Below are positions 1 to 9,571 of a DNA stretch of 64,000 nucleotides, piece by piece (position 1 is the stretch's first letter; each line of letters opens with the position of its first letter). The notes under the pieces are model-generated. The model worked only from the letters and a program-made list of their open reading frames with translations. It did no database searches and was not told the DNA's origin. A program made the translations under genes and the position numbers. Source of the stretch: Flavobacteriales bacterium UBA852 (GTDB taxonomy: Bacteria; Bacteroidota; Bacteroidia; Flavobacteriales_E; Vicingaceae); NCBI GenBank assembly GCA_002295925.1, contig DBGO01000010.1, positions 248,001 through 312,000 on the forward strand, given 5' to 3'.

Positions 1-2
1 TA

Positions 3-356
3 GGCAATGGTAATTTGGCTCAAACAATCATTGCCAATTTGGGCAATCAAAAAGTAGGCACATCAACCCTTGACTTTCTATTTGTATCCGACAGCACACA
101 ACTCAAAAATTACGATGTTATTATTTACATAAACGAACGTAATGGTATTACGCCCGAACTGATAAAACATTACACAAGCGGGAAACCTGTTTTGTCTATC
201 GGAGTAACCGAAGATTTCGTTCAAAAAGGAGGAATTATTTCAATAGTGAAAAATCAAGCCAATCAAAAGAAAATATTTGTCAATCTTAAAAATTTACAAG
301 CAAGTAAAATAACCATCAGTTCTAAATTGCTCAGTTTGGCACAAATAATTAAATAG
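3..356 (+). CDS. YfiR-like (DUF4154) periplasmic protein, 5' end outside window
   Basis: This is the C-terminal part of a YfiR/DUF4154-family periplasmic protein. The frame is open to the left window edge (codons for G-N-G-N precede the first TTG), so the TTG at 15 is not the real start. Family features visible are a central GKPVLSIG strand, the F-x-x-x-GGII segment, an aromatic-then-NL strand, and the terminal ISSKLLSLA helix. YfiR proteins are periplasmic regulators, and in Pseudomonas YfiR restrains the CHASE8-type diguanylate cyclase YfiN. Here the gene ends 3 nt before a histidine kinase with a CHASE8-like sensor region, so a regulatory pairing is inferred. The N-terminus and signal peptide cannot be seen. 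Confidence 0.8.
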   Translation, partial: GNGNLAQTIIANLGNQKVGTSTLDFLFVSDSTQLKNYDVIIYINERNGITPELIKHYTSGKPVLSIGVTEDFVQKGGIISIVKNQANQKKIFVNLKNLQASKITISSKLLSLAQIIK

Positions 357-359
357 CAA

Positions 360-2237
360 ATGAATAAAAAAACAAAAAATAAACCACTGTCGCTACGGCA
401 AAAATTCATCCGGATGTTTATGCTCATTGCCGTAATCATGGCTTTAATCACATCTGTATTATTTGTTTCGTATCAATACGTTTATGTTAAATACCAAGAA
501 ATAAATAATTTAAAAATTTTGGCAAAGGTTGTAAGTGAAAATGCGCAAGCCGCCATATTGTTTAAAGACAAAGAAGCGGTAAACGAATTACTTTCATCGT
601 TAAAGGCAAATTACGACATTGAACAAGCCGCCATTATTTTACCTGACAACACCGTATTTGCAAAAAAATCGTTCCACAACACTAATGCAAATTTAAACAT
701 AGAATTCAATAAACTAAAAAAAGAAAACATATTCTATAATTGGAATGGAGTAAAAGTACTTACGCCCATTGAACTGGATAATGAAACCCTGGGTTATGTA
801 TTGATAAGTTCCAATCTGAACGATTTACACAATGCTGTTTATCAAACACTTAAAATTACCGGTATTATATTCCTGTGCTCGGTTCTGCTGGCTTATTTTA
901 TGTCAAAAATAATTGTTAAAATTCTAATTACGCCCATACTAAATATGGCGCGCTTTTCGCAAAAAGTTTCTACCGATAAAGATTATTCTTACCGTTTGGT
1001 AAACGACCGGAATGACGAGCTTGGCATCCTGATGAATCAATTTAACCGAATGCTCGAACAAATAGAAAAACAAAACAACGAACTGGTTGAAGCCAAAGAA
1101 AAAGCCGAAGCATCATCAAAAGCCAAAGAACATTTTTTGGCCAATATGAGTCACGAAATCCGTACTCCGCTAAATGCTATCGACGGTATGGCAAAACTCT
1201 TAAAAAACACACCACTTGATGACGAGCAAAAAGAATATATATCGGCAATGGAAACCTCTACGTCCAACTTGTTGGTTATTATAAACGATATATTGGATAT
1301 TTCAAAAATTGAAGCCGGACAACTTACAGTAGAGAAAATAGGGTTTAAACCCAAACAATTATTAAAGGATATTGTAAAATCATTACAAATAAAAGCCAAA
1401 GAAAAAAATATATTCCTACACCTCGATTTTGACGAAAACATTCCCGAAATCCTCATTGGCGATCCTGTTCGTATCAATCAAATTCTTATCAACTTGGTCA
1501 ACAACGCCATAAAATTTACACCAAAAGGCGGCGTAACCATCTCGGTAAAATTAAATGAATTGAAAGACAACCAAGCCGAATTATTGTTTGAAGTAATTGA
1601 TACAGGCATTGGAATTCCGGAAGATAAAATAGACACCATTTTTGAAAACTTCAAACAAGCCGACGATTCTACTACGCGCAAATTTGGCGGCACCGGATTA
1701 GGATTAAGCATCAGCAAAAAACTGGTAGAACTCTTTGGAGGCAAACTAAAAGTAAAAAGCAAAGTAAACTTTGGCTCTACGTTTTATTTCACCATTACGC
1801 TTCCGGTAGGAAGCAATGCGGATTTACCCAAAAATGAATTAGATAATGATGTAAATGTAGTGGAAGAAGTAAAGGGTAAAAAAGTATTGTTGGTAGAAGA
1901 CCACGAAATAAACCGCTTTTTGGCAACAACCGTTCTCGAAAATTGGAAAATGAATGTTGATGTTGCCGAAAACGGAAAAATTGCCGTGGAAAAAGTAAAG
2001 AACAACCAATACGACATTGTTCTTATGGATATGCAAATGCCCGAAATGGGCGGAATCGAAGCCACACAAATTATCCGTAATGAATTGCACAACAATGTAC
2101 CGATTATAGCCTTAACGGCAAATGCCATTAAAGGAGATGCCGACAAATGCAAGCAAGCCGGTATGAATGATTACGTTTCCAAACCATTTGACCCTTCTGA
2201 TTTGTATAATAAAATATTAACCTTAATAAACCAATAA
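360..2237 (+). CDS. Hybrid sensor histidine kinase (CHASE8-like, HAMP, HisKA, HATPase, receiver)
   Basis: Inner-membrane hybrid histidine kinase of 625 aa. A TM segment lies at about 20-40 and a CHASE8-like periplasmic region at about 45-160. The second TM is at about 165-185 and a HAMP linker runs to about 240. The HisKA H-box has the phosphoacceptor H265 (SHEIRTPLN). The ATPase boxes are N381/N382, DTGIGIP at 414-420 and GGTGLGLS at 443-450. The C-terminal receiver spans about 507-623, with acidic pair E513/D514, phosphoacceptor D557 and K608. All catalytic residues look intact. It sits 3 nt after the YfiR-like gene and 3 nt before an HPt gene, which implies one operon and an H-D-H relay. 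No output regulator is in the window. Confidence 0.95.
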   Translation: MNKKTKNKPLSLRQKFIRMFMLIAVIMALITSVLFVSYQYVYVKYQEINNLKILAKVVSENAQAAILFKDKEAVNELLSSLKANYDIEQAAIILPDNTVFAKKSFHNTNANLNIEFNKLKKENIFYNWNGVKVLTPIELDNETLGYVLISSNLNDLHNAVYQTLKITGIIFLCSVLLAYFMSKIIVKILITPILNMARFSQKVSTDKDYSYRLVNDRNDELGILMNQFNRMLEQIEKQNNELVEAKEKAEASSKAKEHFLANMSHEIRTPLNAIDGMAKLLKNTPLDDEQKEYISAMETSTSNLLVIINDILDISKIEAGQLTVEKIGFKPKQLLKDIVKSLQIKAKEKNIFLHLDFDENIPEILIGDPVRINQILINLVNNAIKFTPKGGVTISVKLNELKDNQAELLFEVIDTGIGIPEDKIDTIFENFKQADDSTTRKFGGTGLGLSISKKLVELFGGKLKVKSKVNFGSTFYFTITLPVGSNADLPKNELDNDVNVVEEVKGKKVLLVEDHEINRFLATTVLENWKMNVDVAENGKIAVEKVKNNQYDIVLMDMQMPEMGGIEATQIIRNELHNNVPIIALTANAIKGDADKCKQAGMNDYVSKPFDPSDLYNKILTLINQ

Positions 2238-2240
2238 GCT

Positions 2241-2585
2241 ATGGAAAAATTATTCGACTTGACACTTCTTGAACAAACCGCAATGGGCAACCAAGAATTT
2301 ATGCAAAAAATGATACAAATGTTTGTTGACCAAACTCCGGTTTTGCTCACCGAAATGCAAACCTGTATTGCCAATAACGACTGGGCACAGTTAGGAGCCA
2401 AAGCACACAAACTTAAGCCCTCTATTGATTTAATGGGAATTGCGCAATTAAAACAAGAAATCCGCGATATAGAGCAATTTGCCAAAAACAATGAGAACCT
2501 GGAAATACTTCCGTCAAAAGTTAATCACCTTACCGAAATACTTAATCAAACTTTAGCACAATTGCAGCAAGAATATTTGGCGTAA
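2241..2585 (+). CDS. HPt-domain phosphotransfer protein
   Basis: Free-standing histidine phosphotransfer protein of 114 aa, essentially one HPt four-helix bundle. The phosphorylated histidine is H56 in AHKLKPS, where the usual glycine after LK is replaced by proline. It starts 3 nt after the stop of the hybrid kinase and is probably co-translated with it. Its likely job is to carry the phosphoryl group from the kinase's receiver D557 to a response regulator encoded elsewhere. The stop lies 1 nt from the stop of the convergent barrel gene, with no obvious terminator between them. Confidence 0.92.
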   Translation: MEKLFDLTLLEQTAMGNQEFMQKMIQMFVDQTPVLLTEMQTCIANNDWAQLGAKAHKLKPSIDLMGIAQLKQEIRDIEQFAKNNENLEILPSKVNHLTEILNQTLAQLQQEYLA

Positions 2586-2586
2586 A

Positions 2587-3402
2587 TTATTTTTCCGGTC
2601 CCACACCGGCAGGATTATAAACCGGCGGACAAGATTTGTTTTGACGTAAAAACATAAATCTCACCGTTAATAAAATGGGGCGAAAACGAGTATTAAAATA
2701 AGGATGAGTAGAAACAATATGCGTAAAAGGCATAAAATTGACAATTGGCGTTTCTATCATCGGCATAATAATCGTTTTTTTACTTGACGAAACAAATCCG
2801 ATTCCGAAAAAATAATGCATCTGAATGGCAAAATTATCCGGATATCGATGCTCTACACCCGGCATTACGCCACTGTCGGTTCGTTTTTTTATTAGAAAAT
2901 AATCGGCATTTAATCCCAAACCATTGATAAAAAACATTCGGTCGTCTCTATCATAACGATACCCCAAATTGTAATGCAAGCTTAACAAATGGTCGGAAGA
3001 TTTCCCTTCTTGTTCCAATGTTCCTGTATTTATATTGTTTTGGTATGTTGTTGTAGTGAAATTTTCGCCGGCTCTAAACCATTTCCATCGCAAACCAAAA
3101 TCGCGATAATTAATCACTTTTCGATTGGTCATTTTAAATAGTCCTATTTCGGCCGTTGCCCCGAATTTCCCTTTAGGTTTGGCTTCATATTCGTATCGGG
3201 TATTGAGTGTATCAAAGGTTGCAGTTTCTTTCAAATAAGGTTGCATAAAGGTGAGTCCCAAGCCAAAATACCAACCCTTGGCAAGGGTTTTAACCCCTTT
3301 GCCGTATTCTTTTCCCAGCTTAATATTTTGATTTCTGTTTTGCGCCGACAATCCGGTTACAAAAAACAGCATTACAATAAGTATAATTTGATTTTTTTTC
3401 AT
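2587..3402 (-). CDS. Predicted outer-membrane beta-barrel protein, unknown function
   Basis: 271 aa with a clear Sec signal peptide (charged MKKNQ, hydrophobic core, cleavage after LSAQ near residue 21). The mature part alternates hydrophobic and polar residues and is rich in aromatics and glycine (YFGLGLTF, LHYNLGYRY), as expected for a barrel. I do not recognise a specific family. It is the last gene of a minus-strand group, 14 nt after the M28 peptidase gene. It contains no catalytic motif I can see. Confidence 0.7.
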   Translation of the reverse strand: MKKNQIILIVMLFFVTGLSAQNRNQNIKLGKEYGKGVKTLAKGWYFGLGLTFMQPYLKETATFDTLNTRYEYEAKPKGKFGATAEIGLFKMTNRKVINYRDFGLRWKWFRAGENFTTTTYQNNINTGTLEQEGKSSDHLLSLHYNLGYRYDRDDRMFFINGLGLNADYFLIKKRTDSGVMPGVEHRYPDNFAIQMHYFFGIGFVSSSKKTIIMPMIETPIVNFMPFTHIVSTHPYFNTRFRPILLTVRFMFLRQNKSCPPVYNPAGVGPEK

Positions 3403-3416
3403 CTTCGGCAGATTTA

Positions 3417-4673
3417 TTAAAATGATTGATAAAAGTCGATAATTAAGTGTTCCAAATCTTCAAATTCTGTCAACGGTAATGTTTCGGGCTTGTCGTACAC
3501 ATCGTGATAAGCATCAGGTCCGCCCAAGGTATAGATAAAAAATGAAGGCACGCCTTTTTCAAAAAAGAAATAATGGTCGCTGTTGGCGGCTTTTCCCCGT
3601 TTTTTTACGGCAGGTAAATATTGTTTTTTTTCATTTATGGAAACTAAGCGGTTAAACGCATCGGTTAACACCGCACCGTTTACCACTTTTATGCCTTCTT
3701 CTCCTGTGCCCACCAAATCGAGATTGATGAGAAATTTCATTTTTTCAAGCGGAACAACAGGATGCTCTGTATAATATTTGCTTCCTTGCAAGCCGGCTTC
3801 CTCGCCCGAAAAGGCAATAAACAACACGCTGTATTTCAACGGATGTTTACTGAAATATTTTGCCAGTGAAAGCAACATTGATACCCCCGAAGCATTGTCG
3901 TTTGCCCCGGGAAAATAAGTTTCTTTACCCATTTTGCCCAAATGGTCGTAATGAGCTGTAATAACCAAAAACGAGTCGGGTTGTTGCGTGCCTTTTACAT
4001 ATCCAAGCACGTTTTTTGCCAAATGTTTGGGCATAAATTGCGCCTCTATATTGACAGAAATTTTTTGTGCGCCGCGTTTTATTTTTTCGCGTAAAATTTC
4101 TATTCCGGCAAACGGTGCATAAAAAGGCGACGGACTCCACGTCAGCTTGTCTTTTATCTCTACTATCAACGATGCGCCAATGGTGTTTTGCAAAATGTTT
4201 TTGACAACCTCTGATTGTGTATCCATATCTTTGGTGTCGATAACTACAGCTTTGTTTCTGAAAAAATCTTTCTTTTTGAGCTTGGCAAATGCTTTGGCAG
4301 AAGGCAAATTATCTTTATTATACCAAACAACAGGAAACGTTCCTTCCACACTTTCGGAATAGGGCGAAACCAAAAAATCATAACCGGGTTTAAGTGGCGT
4401 TCCGTCTATGCTTACGTGCATTTCTCCGGGAAAAACATTTACCGGATATTTATAATTCTGAAAATAGGATTCGCCGGCTTTTTCAAGTCCCAAACGTTCA
4501 AATTCGGCAGCAATGAATTTGGCGGCTTTTAACTCGCCCCGGTCAACTGCTCCCCTACCGGCATAGTAAGGTGAGGTTAAGGTATCTATCATTTTTCGGG
4601 CATACTCAACATCCTGAGCCGATAATGAAAGGAACAGGACAAAGAATAATAGGGCTGTTACTGTTTTTTTCAT
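3417..4673 (-). CDS. Secreted M28-family zinc metallopeptidase
   Basis: 418 aa exported aminopeptidase-like protein with a signal peptide cleaved near SLSAQ (20). A PA-like insert is plausible at about 80-215, and the M28 catalytic domain follows. Metal and catalytic residues are visible: H241 and D243 (AHYDHLG), bridging D259 (GANDNASG), general base E291 with metal ligand E292 (SGEEAG), D319 (NLDLVG) and H390 (YHDVYDKPET). All ligands expected for a two-zinc M28 enzyme are present, so it should be active, cleaving N-terminal residues from peptides in the periplasm or outside the cell. Its ATG lies 5 nt after the stop of the upstream acidic protein, so the two are probably co-transcribed. 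Substrate is unknown. Confidence 0.93.
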   Translation of the reverse strand: MKKTVTALLFFVLFLSLSAQDVEYARKMIDTLTSPYYAGRGAVDRGELKAAKFIAAEFERLGLEKAGESYFQNYKYPVNVFPGEMHVSIDGTPLKPGYDFLVSPYSESVEGTFPVVWYNKDNLPSAKAFAKLKKKDFFRNKAVVIDTKDMDTQSEVVKNILQNTIGASLIVEIKDKLTWSPSPFYAPFAGIEILREKIKRGAQKISVNIEAQFMPKHLAKNVLGYVKGTQQPDSFLVITAHYDHLGKMGKETYFPGANDNASGVSMLLSLAKYFSKHPLKYSVLFIAFSGEEAGLQGSKYYTEHPVVPLEKMKFLINLDLVGTGEEGIKVVNGAVLTDAFNRLVSINEKKQYLPAVKKRGKAANSDHYFFFEKGVPSFFIYTLGGPDAYHDVYDKPETLPLTEFEDLEHLIIDFYQSF

Positions 4674-4678
4674 GGCAA

Positions 4679-5518
4679 TTATAAAAATCGTCTGATGATT
4701 AACTTTGTAAAACTTTCTGTCAATTCATTTTCACTGTCTTCTGCTTTGGCAACTTCCGATTTAAAAATGGTCATTGCCTCATCAAGGTTTTGAGCTTCAT
4801 TAATACGTTTTACCATCAACAAAAAAGCATTTAAATCTTTATTAAAAAATTCATTGGCATAAAGGTATTTTTCGTTTAAACTCAATGCTTGTGTCAAGTT
4901 GGTAATGGGTTTATTGCTCAATTTATCTGCCAAACTGGCTTGGTCGTTACTTGTGGGCGAACTGCTTGCTTGGCTTATATTATTTTCTTCTTGCTTTATT
5001 GCTTGCGGTTGTTCCAAATCGGGATTGTTTTCTTCCTCTGCTTGAGTTTTTTTCTCTTGGGGTTGTTCCGGCTTTGGCTCAATAATTTCTTCTTGGGTTA
5101 TTTCTTCAGATGTACTTTCTTGCACAATTTCCTCTTGGTTATCCGCTTCCGGTTGGGTTGAATTTTCAATCGGCGTTTCTTCTTGCGGTAATTCTGGAGT
5201 GGTATTTTCTTCTTTTTCAGCAGGTGGTTCGCTTTCTTCCGGAAACGGGATATTTACATTTGTTCTCTCCTTAGGATTTTGTTTATAAACCGCATCACTT
5301 AATTCACTTTCGATAAAAGGCGATAGCTTTTCGCCTTCTTTTTCTTCCATTAAATACCGCAAAACAACAGTAGTTTCGTACAAACGGTTAAGTTTTGCCA
5401 AAAAAACATTCAACTCAAGGGTTGGCAAGTGTTTTTTACCGGTAAATCGGTCGGAATGTTCTTTGATATTATCAACCAAATCGGTTATTTTTTGTCGTAA
5501 TTCGCTTATTTCATCCAT
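4679..5518 (-). CDS. Hypothetical protein with acidic Glu/Pro/Gln-rich linker
   Basis: 279 aa with no signal peptide or membrane segment. Residues 1-80 form a predicted helical domain (ELRQKITDLV). Residues about 95-195 are a low-complexity linker of Glu, Gln, Pro and Thr. The C-terminal about 80 residues form a second helical domain (NEKYLYANEFFNKD, then DEAMTIFKSEVAK). This two-domain arrangement around a disordered linker is familiar from conserved Bacteroidota hypothetical proteins, but I cannot name a function. It is the first gene of a minus-strand group with the M28 peptidase and barrel genes, transcribed from the divergent region at 5519-5840. Confidence 0.8.
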   Translation of the reverse strand: MDEISELRQKITDLVDNIKEHSDRFTGKKHLPTLELNVFLAKLNRLYETTVVLRYLMEEKEGEKLSPFIESELSDAVYKQNPKERTNVNIPFPEESEPPAEKEENTTPELPQEETPIENSTQPEADNQEEIVQESTSEEITQEEIIEPKPEQPQEKKTQAEEENNPDLEQPQAIKQEENNISQASSSPTSNDQASLADKLSNKPITNLTQALSLNEKYLYANEFFNKDLNAFLLMVKRINEAQNLDEAMTIFKSEVAKAEDSENELTESFTKLIIRRFL

Positions 5519-5840
5519 CTTTACTGAACTTATTATTTGAGGTTAAAATTAAAAATAATAGTTGAGATGTTTGGGCAAAAGAATAAAGTTGATTGTTTAA
5601 ACGACTTACCGAGCGAAAATATTGCAGAAATTGATGCTCAGAAAATAACCGATATATCTGTTGTCAGAACAATAGCATCTTGATTATGCAAAATCTATAA
5701 AAATAAGTTTGCCAATAATTTTCTAATCGCTAAAATTATGCATTGTAAATCAGTAGTTTTTAACAATTTGAATGAATAACTTTTTTTGATTTATTGATAA
5801 GATTTATATAGATTAGCGTTCTTTTAAATCACACAGTAAA
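5519..5840. other. Divergent intergenic region (322 bp)
   Basis: AT-rich spacer between the acidic-protein gene (minus) and the PD40 gene (plus), which should hold both promoters. I see no TAnnTTTG box at good spacing. A 38-codon ORF (ATG 5567, TGA 5681-5683) lies inside, without a recognisable product or ribosome-binding site. I regard it as unproven. No hairpin terminator or repeat is evident. Confidence 0.5.
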
Positions 5841-8771
5841 ATGAAGGTTTCCAACTATATTTTTGTTGCATTTTTTATTTTCCTTTTCATTGGCGTACAA
5901 GCGCAAGACCAAGATGTTTTTTATTTTGTTACCGACCGTAACACGCAAAACCCTGAAAAACCGCAAGTTTTCAAAGCCCGCGTAAACCAAAGCGGCATTT
6001 CATCCACACTTATAAAAGGTACTTTTAAAGCCGAAAACAATCCTTACTTAAAAAAAGCCCAGATAACCGTTTACAACGCCTCAACCGATAAGTTGGTGGG
6101 TATTTACAATACCAATACCCAAACCGGAAATTATATCCTATTACTTGTGCCAAATGTGAAATATGAGTTTAACATTCAAATTCCGGGTTATGCCACTTTT
6201 AAAAAAATTGTGGAAATTCCAAATTACGCTTCTACAAAAATCGGAGATGAAATTTCGGCACAGCAAATCATTTTAACCGAAAAAAATAATGTTCCGGATA
6301 TAATAATTGAAAATCATTTTATTGAAGAAACCGAACCGGTTTTGTTTTTGTTGACCATTTACAACGAAAATAATGAACACCAACCCTATGCCCGACAACT
6401 GTACGATGCCGATGAAGAAGAGTTTAAAGACCTGATTGAATTTGAACGCAGGGAACTAAAAGAGACTACTGTTGAGAATGTTGATGAATTGCTTGAAAAA
6501 GAAGCCAAAGCACAAGCACAACTCCCGGAAAATGCCAAAAAATTGATGGCAAAAAAGAACTATCCGGCAGCAATGAAAATTTACGACCAATTGCTCAAGC
6601 TTTATCCCGACAATGCCGAATATAATTACAATTACGCTTTGTGTTTATTTAACACCGGAAGCCCCGAAAAAGCTATTCCTTACCTGAAAAAAGTCGTAAA
6701 ACAACCCGGAAAACCTAAAGAAGCACATTATTATTTAGCTCGTGCTTTGCATTTAAAAGGCGACTTTGAACAAGCATCCGAACAATATCAAATTGCCCTG
6801 AAAGCTTTACCGGAAGAACAAGCCAAAAAACTGCAACTGAACAAGCTTTTAACACAAAGCAACAACGGAAAAAGACTTATTTCGAACCAGTTAAACATTG
6901 ATGTTATCAGTAAAAATCAAACTACATTAAATAAACTTACCAAGCATTATCCCGAAAAACTGACAAAAGATGTTATTATTGAAAAAACCGAATTTTTCTT
7001 ATCCCCTGTAGATAAAAAGAAAGATGAAAAAATGTTGATGTGCCGCCAAGGTGCAGTTATTGTTCAGCCCAGCTACGGAGTAAAAGACAAAAAAGAAAAA
7101 GATTTATATTACAACACCCTTATTGGCAATGATAAATGGAGCTTAACCAAAGCTTTACCCAAAGAATTGCAATCGCAAGAAGATGAAAATTACCCTTATC
7201 TTACTCTGGATGGACTTACCTTATATTTCTCATCCAAAGGGTTTAACTCTATGGGAGGTTACGACTTGTTTAAATGCACCCGAACTTCTACTCAAGAACC
7301 TTTTGGAAAACCCGAAAACTTGGGGTATCCGGTAAATTCTCCTTTTGATGATATTTTATTTATCCCTGACAGTACAGGTGAAATTGCCTATTTTTCGAGC
7401 AACAGAAGACAAGCCAATCCGGATAAATTTATTACCTATCATATAAAATTACCGCAAGAAGTATTGCCATTAGCCATTATCAAAGGGCATTTTATGACAT
7501 TAGACTCTATCCCCAATGTTTCGGCAACCATAACCGTAACCAATACCAATACACAAGAAATTGCAGGCATTTACAACACCAATCCTTACACCGGAAAATA
7601 TTTAATGGCTCTCATTCCGGGAATAAAATATGAATTATTGATAGAAACCGACAATTACAAAGCACATACGGCATTTATGACTGTTCCGCGCATTACCGAC
7701 CCAACCCCATTAAAACAACATTTAAGATTGAAAAAAGAAGGAAATTTTGAAGTGTTGAACGTAGATAATTACTTTACACCCGAACAAGCCGAAAAAGTAT
7801 CGGTTGATTTTGATATCCCAAAAACTGTACAGCAAGTTGAAGCGCAGCCAAAAGCAAAGAAAGAAGATAAATCTATCAGTAAAATCAGAAAACCGGATGC
7901 AGCACAAAAACAACAACTTGCACAAGCCATAAAATTGGCAAAGGCAAAAAAATATACCGAAGCACTTAAAATTTTCAACAAACTAAATCCTGTGGTTGAC
8001 TTTACGCCTGTAGAAGCATATTACTACGCTTTAAGTATGGAAATTGTAGAACCCGATTGGAATACCATTACATCACTGTACGAGCTTGCCGGCATATCGG
8101 GACAAACCCCCAAAGAAGTTTATCTGAAGCTTGCCATTGCCAATATGAATACTTACCGGTTCAGTAAGGCGCTAAAAGCCATTGAACGCTACGAATTGGT
8201 TATGCGAAATGAAAAAACAGATACCGAAATGCTCAACAACCTGAAAAAAACGTGTGAAATTGGCATAAAAATGAGTGTCAACCCCAAAGCAATGGAAATT
8301 TTGCAAGTAAGGGATGTAAAACCCGAATATATGAACACTATTTATTCCTCAACCGGCATACAAGGAAAGTTTATTCCTGCCCCCGAAGAATTAATTTCAT
8401 CTATTGACAAAAAGCACAATTACCGTCCGTTGATATACCTGAACAAAGACCGAAACATTATGTATTTTGCCAGCTATGGCGAAAACGAAAACTTTGGAAA
8501 AGATTTGTATATCCGCAGGAAATTACCTGACAACACGTGGAGTCCGGCAATTAACTTGGGTTATACCATTAACAGTAAATTCGATGAAGAATATCCGTTT
8601 GTAACCGACGACGGTAAAACATTGTATTTTGCCTCAAAAGGACACAACAGCCTTGGTGGATATGACATTTTTAAAGCCACATGGAACGATAAAACCAATA
8701 TGTGGAATGCGCCGGTAAATGTAGGTTTACCCATAAATTCTACTTTTAATGATTATTTTTACGTTGAATAA
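5841..8771 (+). CDS. Secreted TPR/PD40 protein with internally duplicated architecture
   Basis: 976 aa with a signal peptide ending near VQAQ (22). The domain order occurs twice. First come a CnaB/carboxypeptidase-regulatory-like beta domain (about 57-145), TPRs (about 226-335) and a PD40 beta-propeller-like part (about 400-535). Then come a second beta domain (about 546-630), TPR-like helices (about 690-800) and PD40 blades (about 860-976). Paired motifs show the duplication: LVGIYNTNTQTGNY / IAGIYNTNPYTGKY, and LYFSSKGFNSMGGYDLFK / LYFASKGHNSLGGYDIFK. It resembles OmpA/PD40 envelope proteins but lacks the OmpA peptidoglycan-binding domain. The role is unknown, probably periplasmic or outer-membrane scaffolding. 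The amidase gene follows after 17 nt and is probably co-transcribed. Confidence 0.85.
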   Translation: MKVSNYIFVAFFIFLFIGVQAQDQDVFYFVTDRNTQNPEKPQVFKARVNQSGISSTLIKGTFKAENNPYLKKAQITVYNASTDKLVGIYNTNTQTGNYILLLVPNVKYEFNIQIPGYATFKKIVEIPNYASTKIGDEISAQQIILTEKNNVPDIIIENHFIEETEPVLFLLTIYNENNEHQPYARQLYDADEEEFKDLIEFERRELKETTVENVDELLEKEAKAQAQLPENAKKLMAKKNYPAAMKIYDQLLKLYPDNAEYNYNYALCLFNTGSPEKAIPYLKKVVKQPGKPKEAHYYLARALHLKGDFEQASEQYQIALKALPEEQAKKLQLNKLLTQSNNGKRLISNQLNIDVISKNQTTLNKLTKHYPEKLTKDVIIEKTEFFLSPVDKKKDEKMLMCRQGAVIVQPSYGVKDKKEKDLYYNTLIGNDKWSLTKALPKELQSQEDENYPYLTLDGLTLYFSSKGFNSMGGYDLFKCTRTSTQEPFGKPENLGYPVNSPFDDILFIPDSTGEIAYFSSNRRQANPDKFITYHIKLPQEVLPLAIIKGHFMTLDSIPNVSATITVTNTNTQEIAGIYNTNPYTGKYLMALIPGIKYELLIETDNYKAHTAFMTVPRITDPTPLKQHLRLKKEGNFEVLNVDNYFTPEQAEKVSVDFDIPKTVQQVEAQPKAKKEDKSISKIRKPDAAQKQQLAQAIKLAKAKKYTEALKIFNKLNPVVDFTPVEAYYYALSMEIVEPDWNTITSLYELAGISGQTPKEVYLKLAIANMNTYRFSKALKAIERYELVMRNEKTDTEMLNNLKKTCEIGIKMSVNPKAMEILQVRDVKPEYMNTIYSSTGIQGKFIPAPEELISSIDKKHNYRPLIYLNKDRNIMYFASYGENENFGKDLYIRRKLPDNTWSPAINLGYTINSKFDEEYPFVTDDGKTLYFASKGHNSLGGYDIFKATWNDKTNMWNAPVNVGLPINSTFNDYFYVE

Positions 8772-8788
8772 TCAAACACTAATTGCGA

Positions 8789-9571
8789 ATGAAACTCACT
8801 GTTGCAGCTGTACAATATAATATCTCGTGGCAAAATAAAGAAGAAAATTTTTCGCGTCTGAACATGCTTTTGCAAGAGGTAGAAGCCGATATTATTATTC
8901 TTCCGGAAATGTTTCAAACCGGTTTTTCGATGGAATCGGAAAAACTTGCCGAGAAAGAAAACGGCAAAACATTGCAATGGATGCAAAACAAGGCAAAAGA
9001 AAAAAACGCTGCAATTACCGGAAGTTTTATTGTGGAAGAAAATAACACTTATTACAACCGCTTGTTTTGGGTAAACCCCGATGGAAACTACTACACTTAC
9101 AACAAACGCCATTTGTTTAGAATGGCCGGCGAACATCAATATTTTTCGGCAGGAAAAAAACTAACCGTTGTTGAGTACAAAGGATTTAAGTTTTTACCGC
9201 TAATATGTTACGATTTGCGTTTTCCGGTATGGAGCCGCAATGTCAAAGACAAACAACCCATATACGATTGCTTGTTGTATGTTGCCAATTGGCCTGAACC
9301 TCGCACATACGCATGGAGCAAATTATTAGAAGCCCGCGCCATTGAAAATTTATGTTATGTAATTGGCGTAAACCGATGCGGAAAAGACGGAAATAACATT
9401 GAATATAAAGGAAGCTCTGCCATTATTGATTTTAAAGGAAATGCCTTGCAAACAGCCAAACCATTTTCCGAAGAAATTATCTATTCTACTTTAAATTTAG
9501 AGTCTTTAAAATTATTTCGGGAGAAATTTCCTGCCTATTTAGATGCCGATGATTTTGAATTGAAACTTTAA
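8789..9571 (+). CDS. Nitrilase-superfamily omega-amidase (YafV/Nit2 type)
   Basis: 260 aa carbon-nitrogen hydrolase. The Glu-Lys-Cys triad is E40 (LPEMF), K106 (NKRHLF) and C140 (ICYDLRFP), with the second conserved glutamate E115. The short length and the YDLRFPVWSRN and RxxAIEN motifs fit the YafV/Nit2 branch. That branch hydrolyses alpha-ketoglutaramate and related omega-amides in methionine or glutamine salvage. I chose ATG 8789 rather than the in-frame TTG 8783, because the protein then starts MKLTVAAVQ, as in the family. The gene overlaps the convergent barrel gene by 4 nt at the stop codons. Confidence 0.9.
   Translation: MKLTVAAVQYNISWQNKEENFSRLNMLLQEVEADIIILPEMFQTGFSMESEKLAEKENGKTLQWMQNKAKEKNAAITGSFIVEENNTYYNRLFWVNPDGNYYTYNKRHLFRMAGEHQYFSAGKKLTVVEYKGFKFLPLICYDLRFPVWSRNVKDKQPIYDCLLYVANWPEPRTYAWSKLLEARAIENLCYVIGVNRCGKDGNNIEYKGSSAIIDFKGNALQTAKPFSEEIIYSTLNLESLKLFREKFPAYLDADDFELKL

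Noticed and set aside
5567..5683. A 38-codon small ORF upstream of the PD40 gene
   Set aside because: No ribosome-binding site or recognisable sequence; it could be chance in AT-rich DNA.
8783..8788. TTG start for the omega-amidase
   Set aside because: ATG 8789 gives the family N-terminus. Similar upstream TTG starts at 25007 and 38897 were rejected for the same kind of reason.
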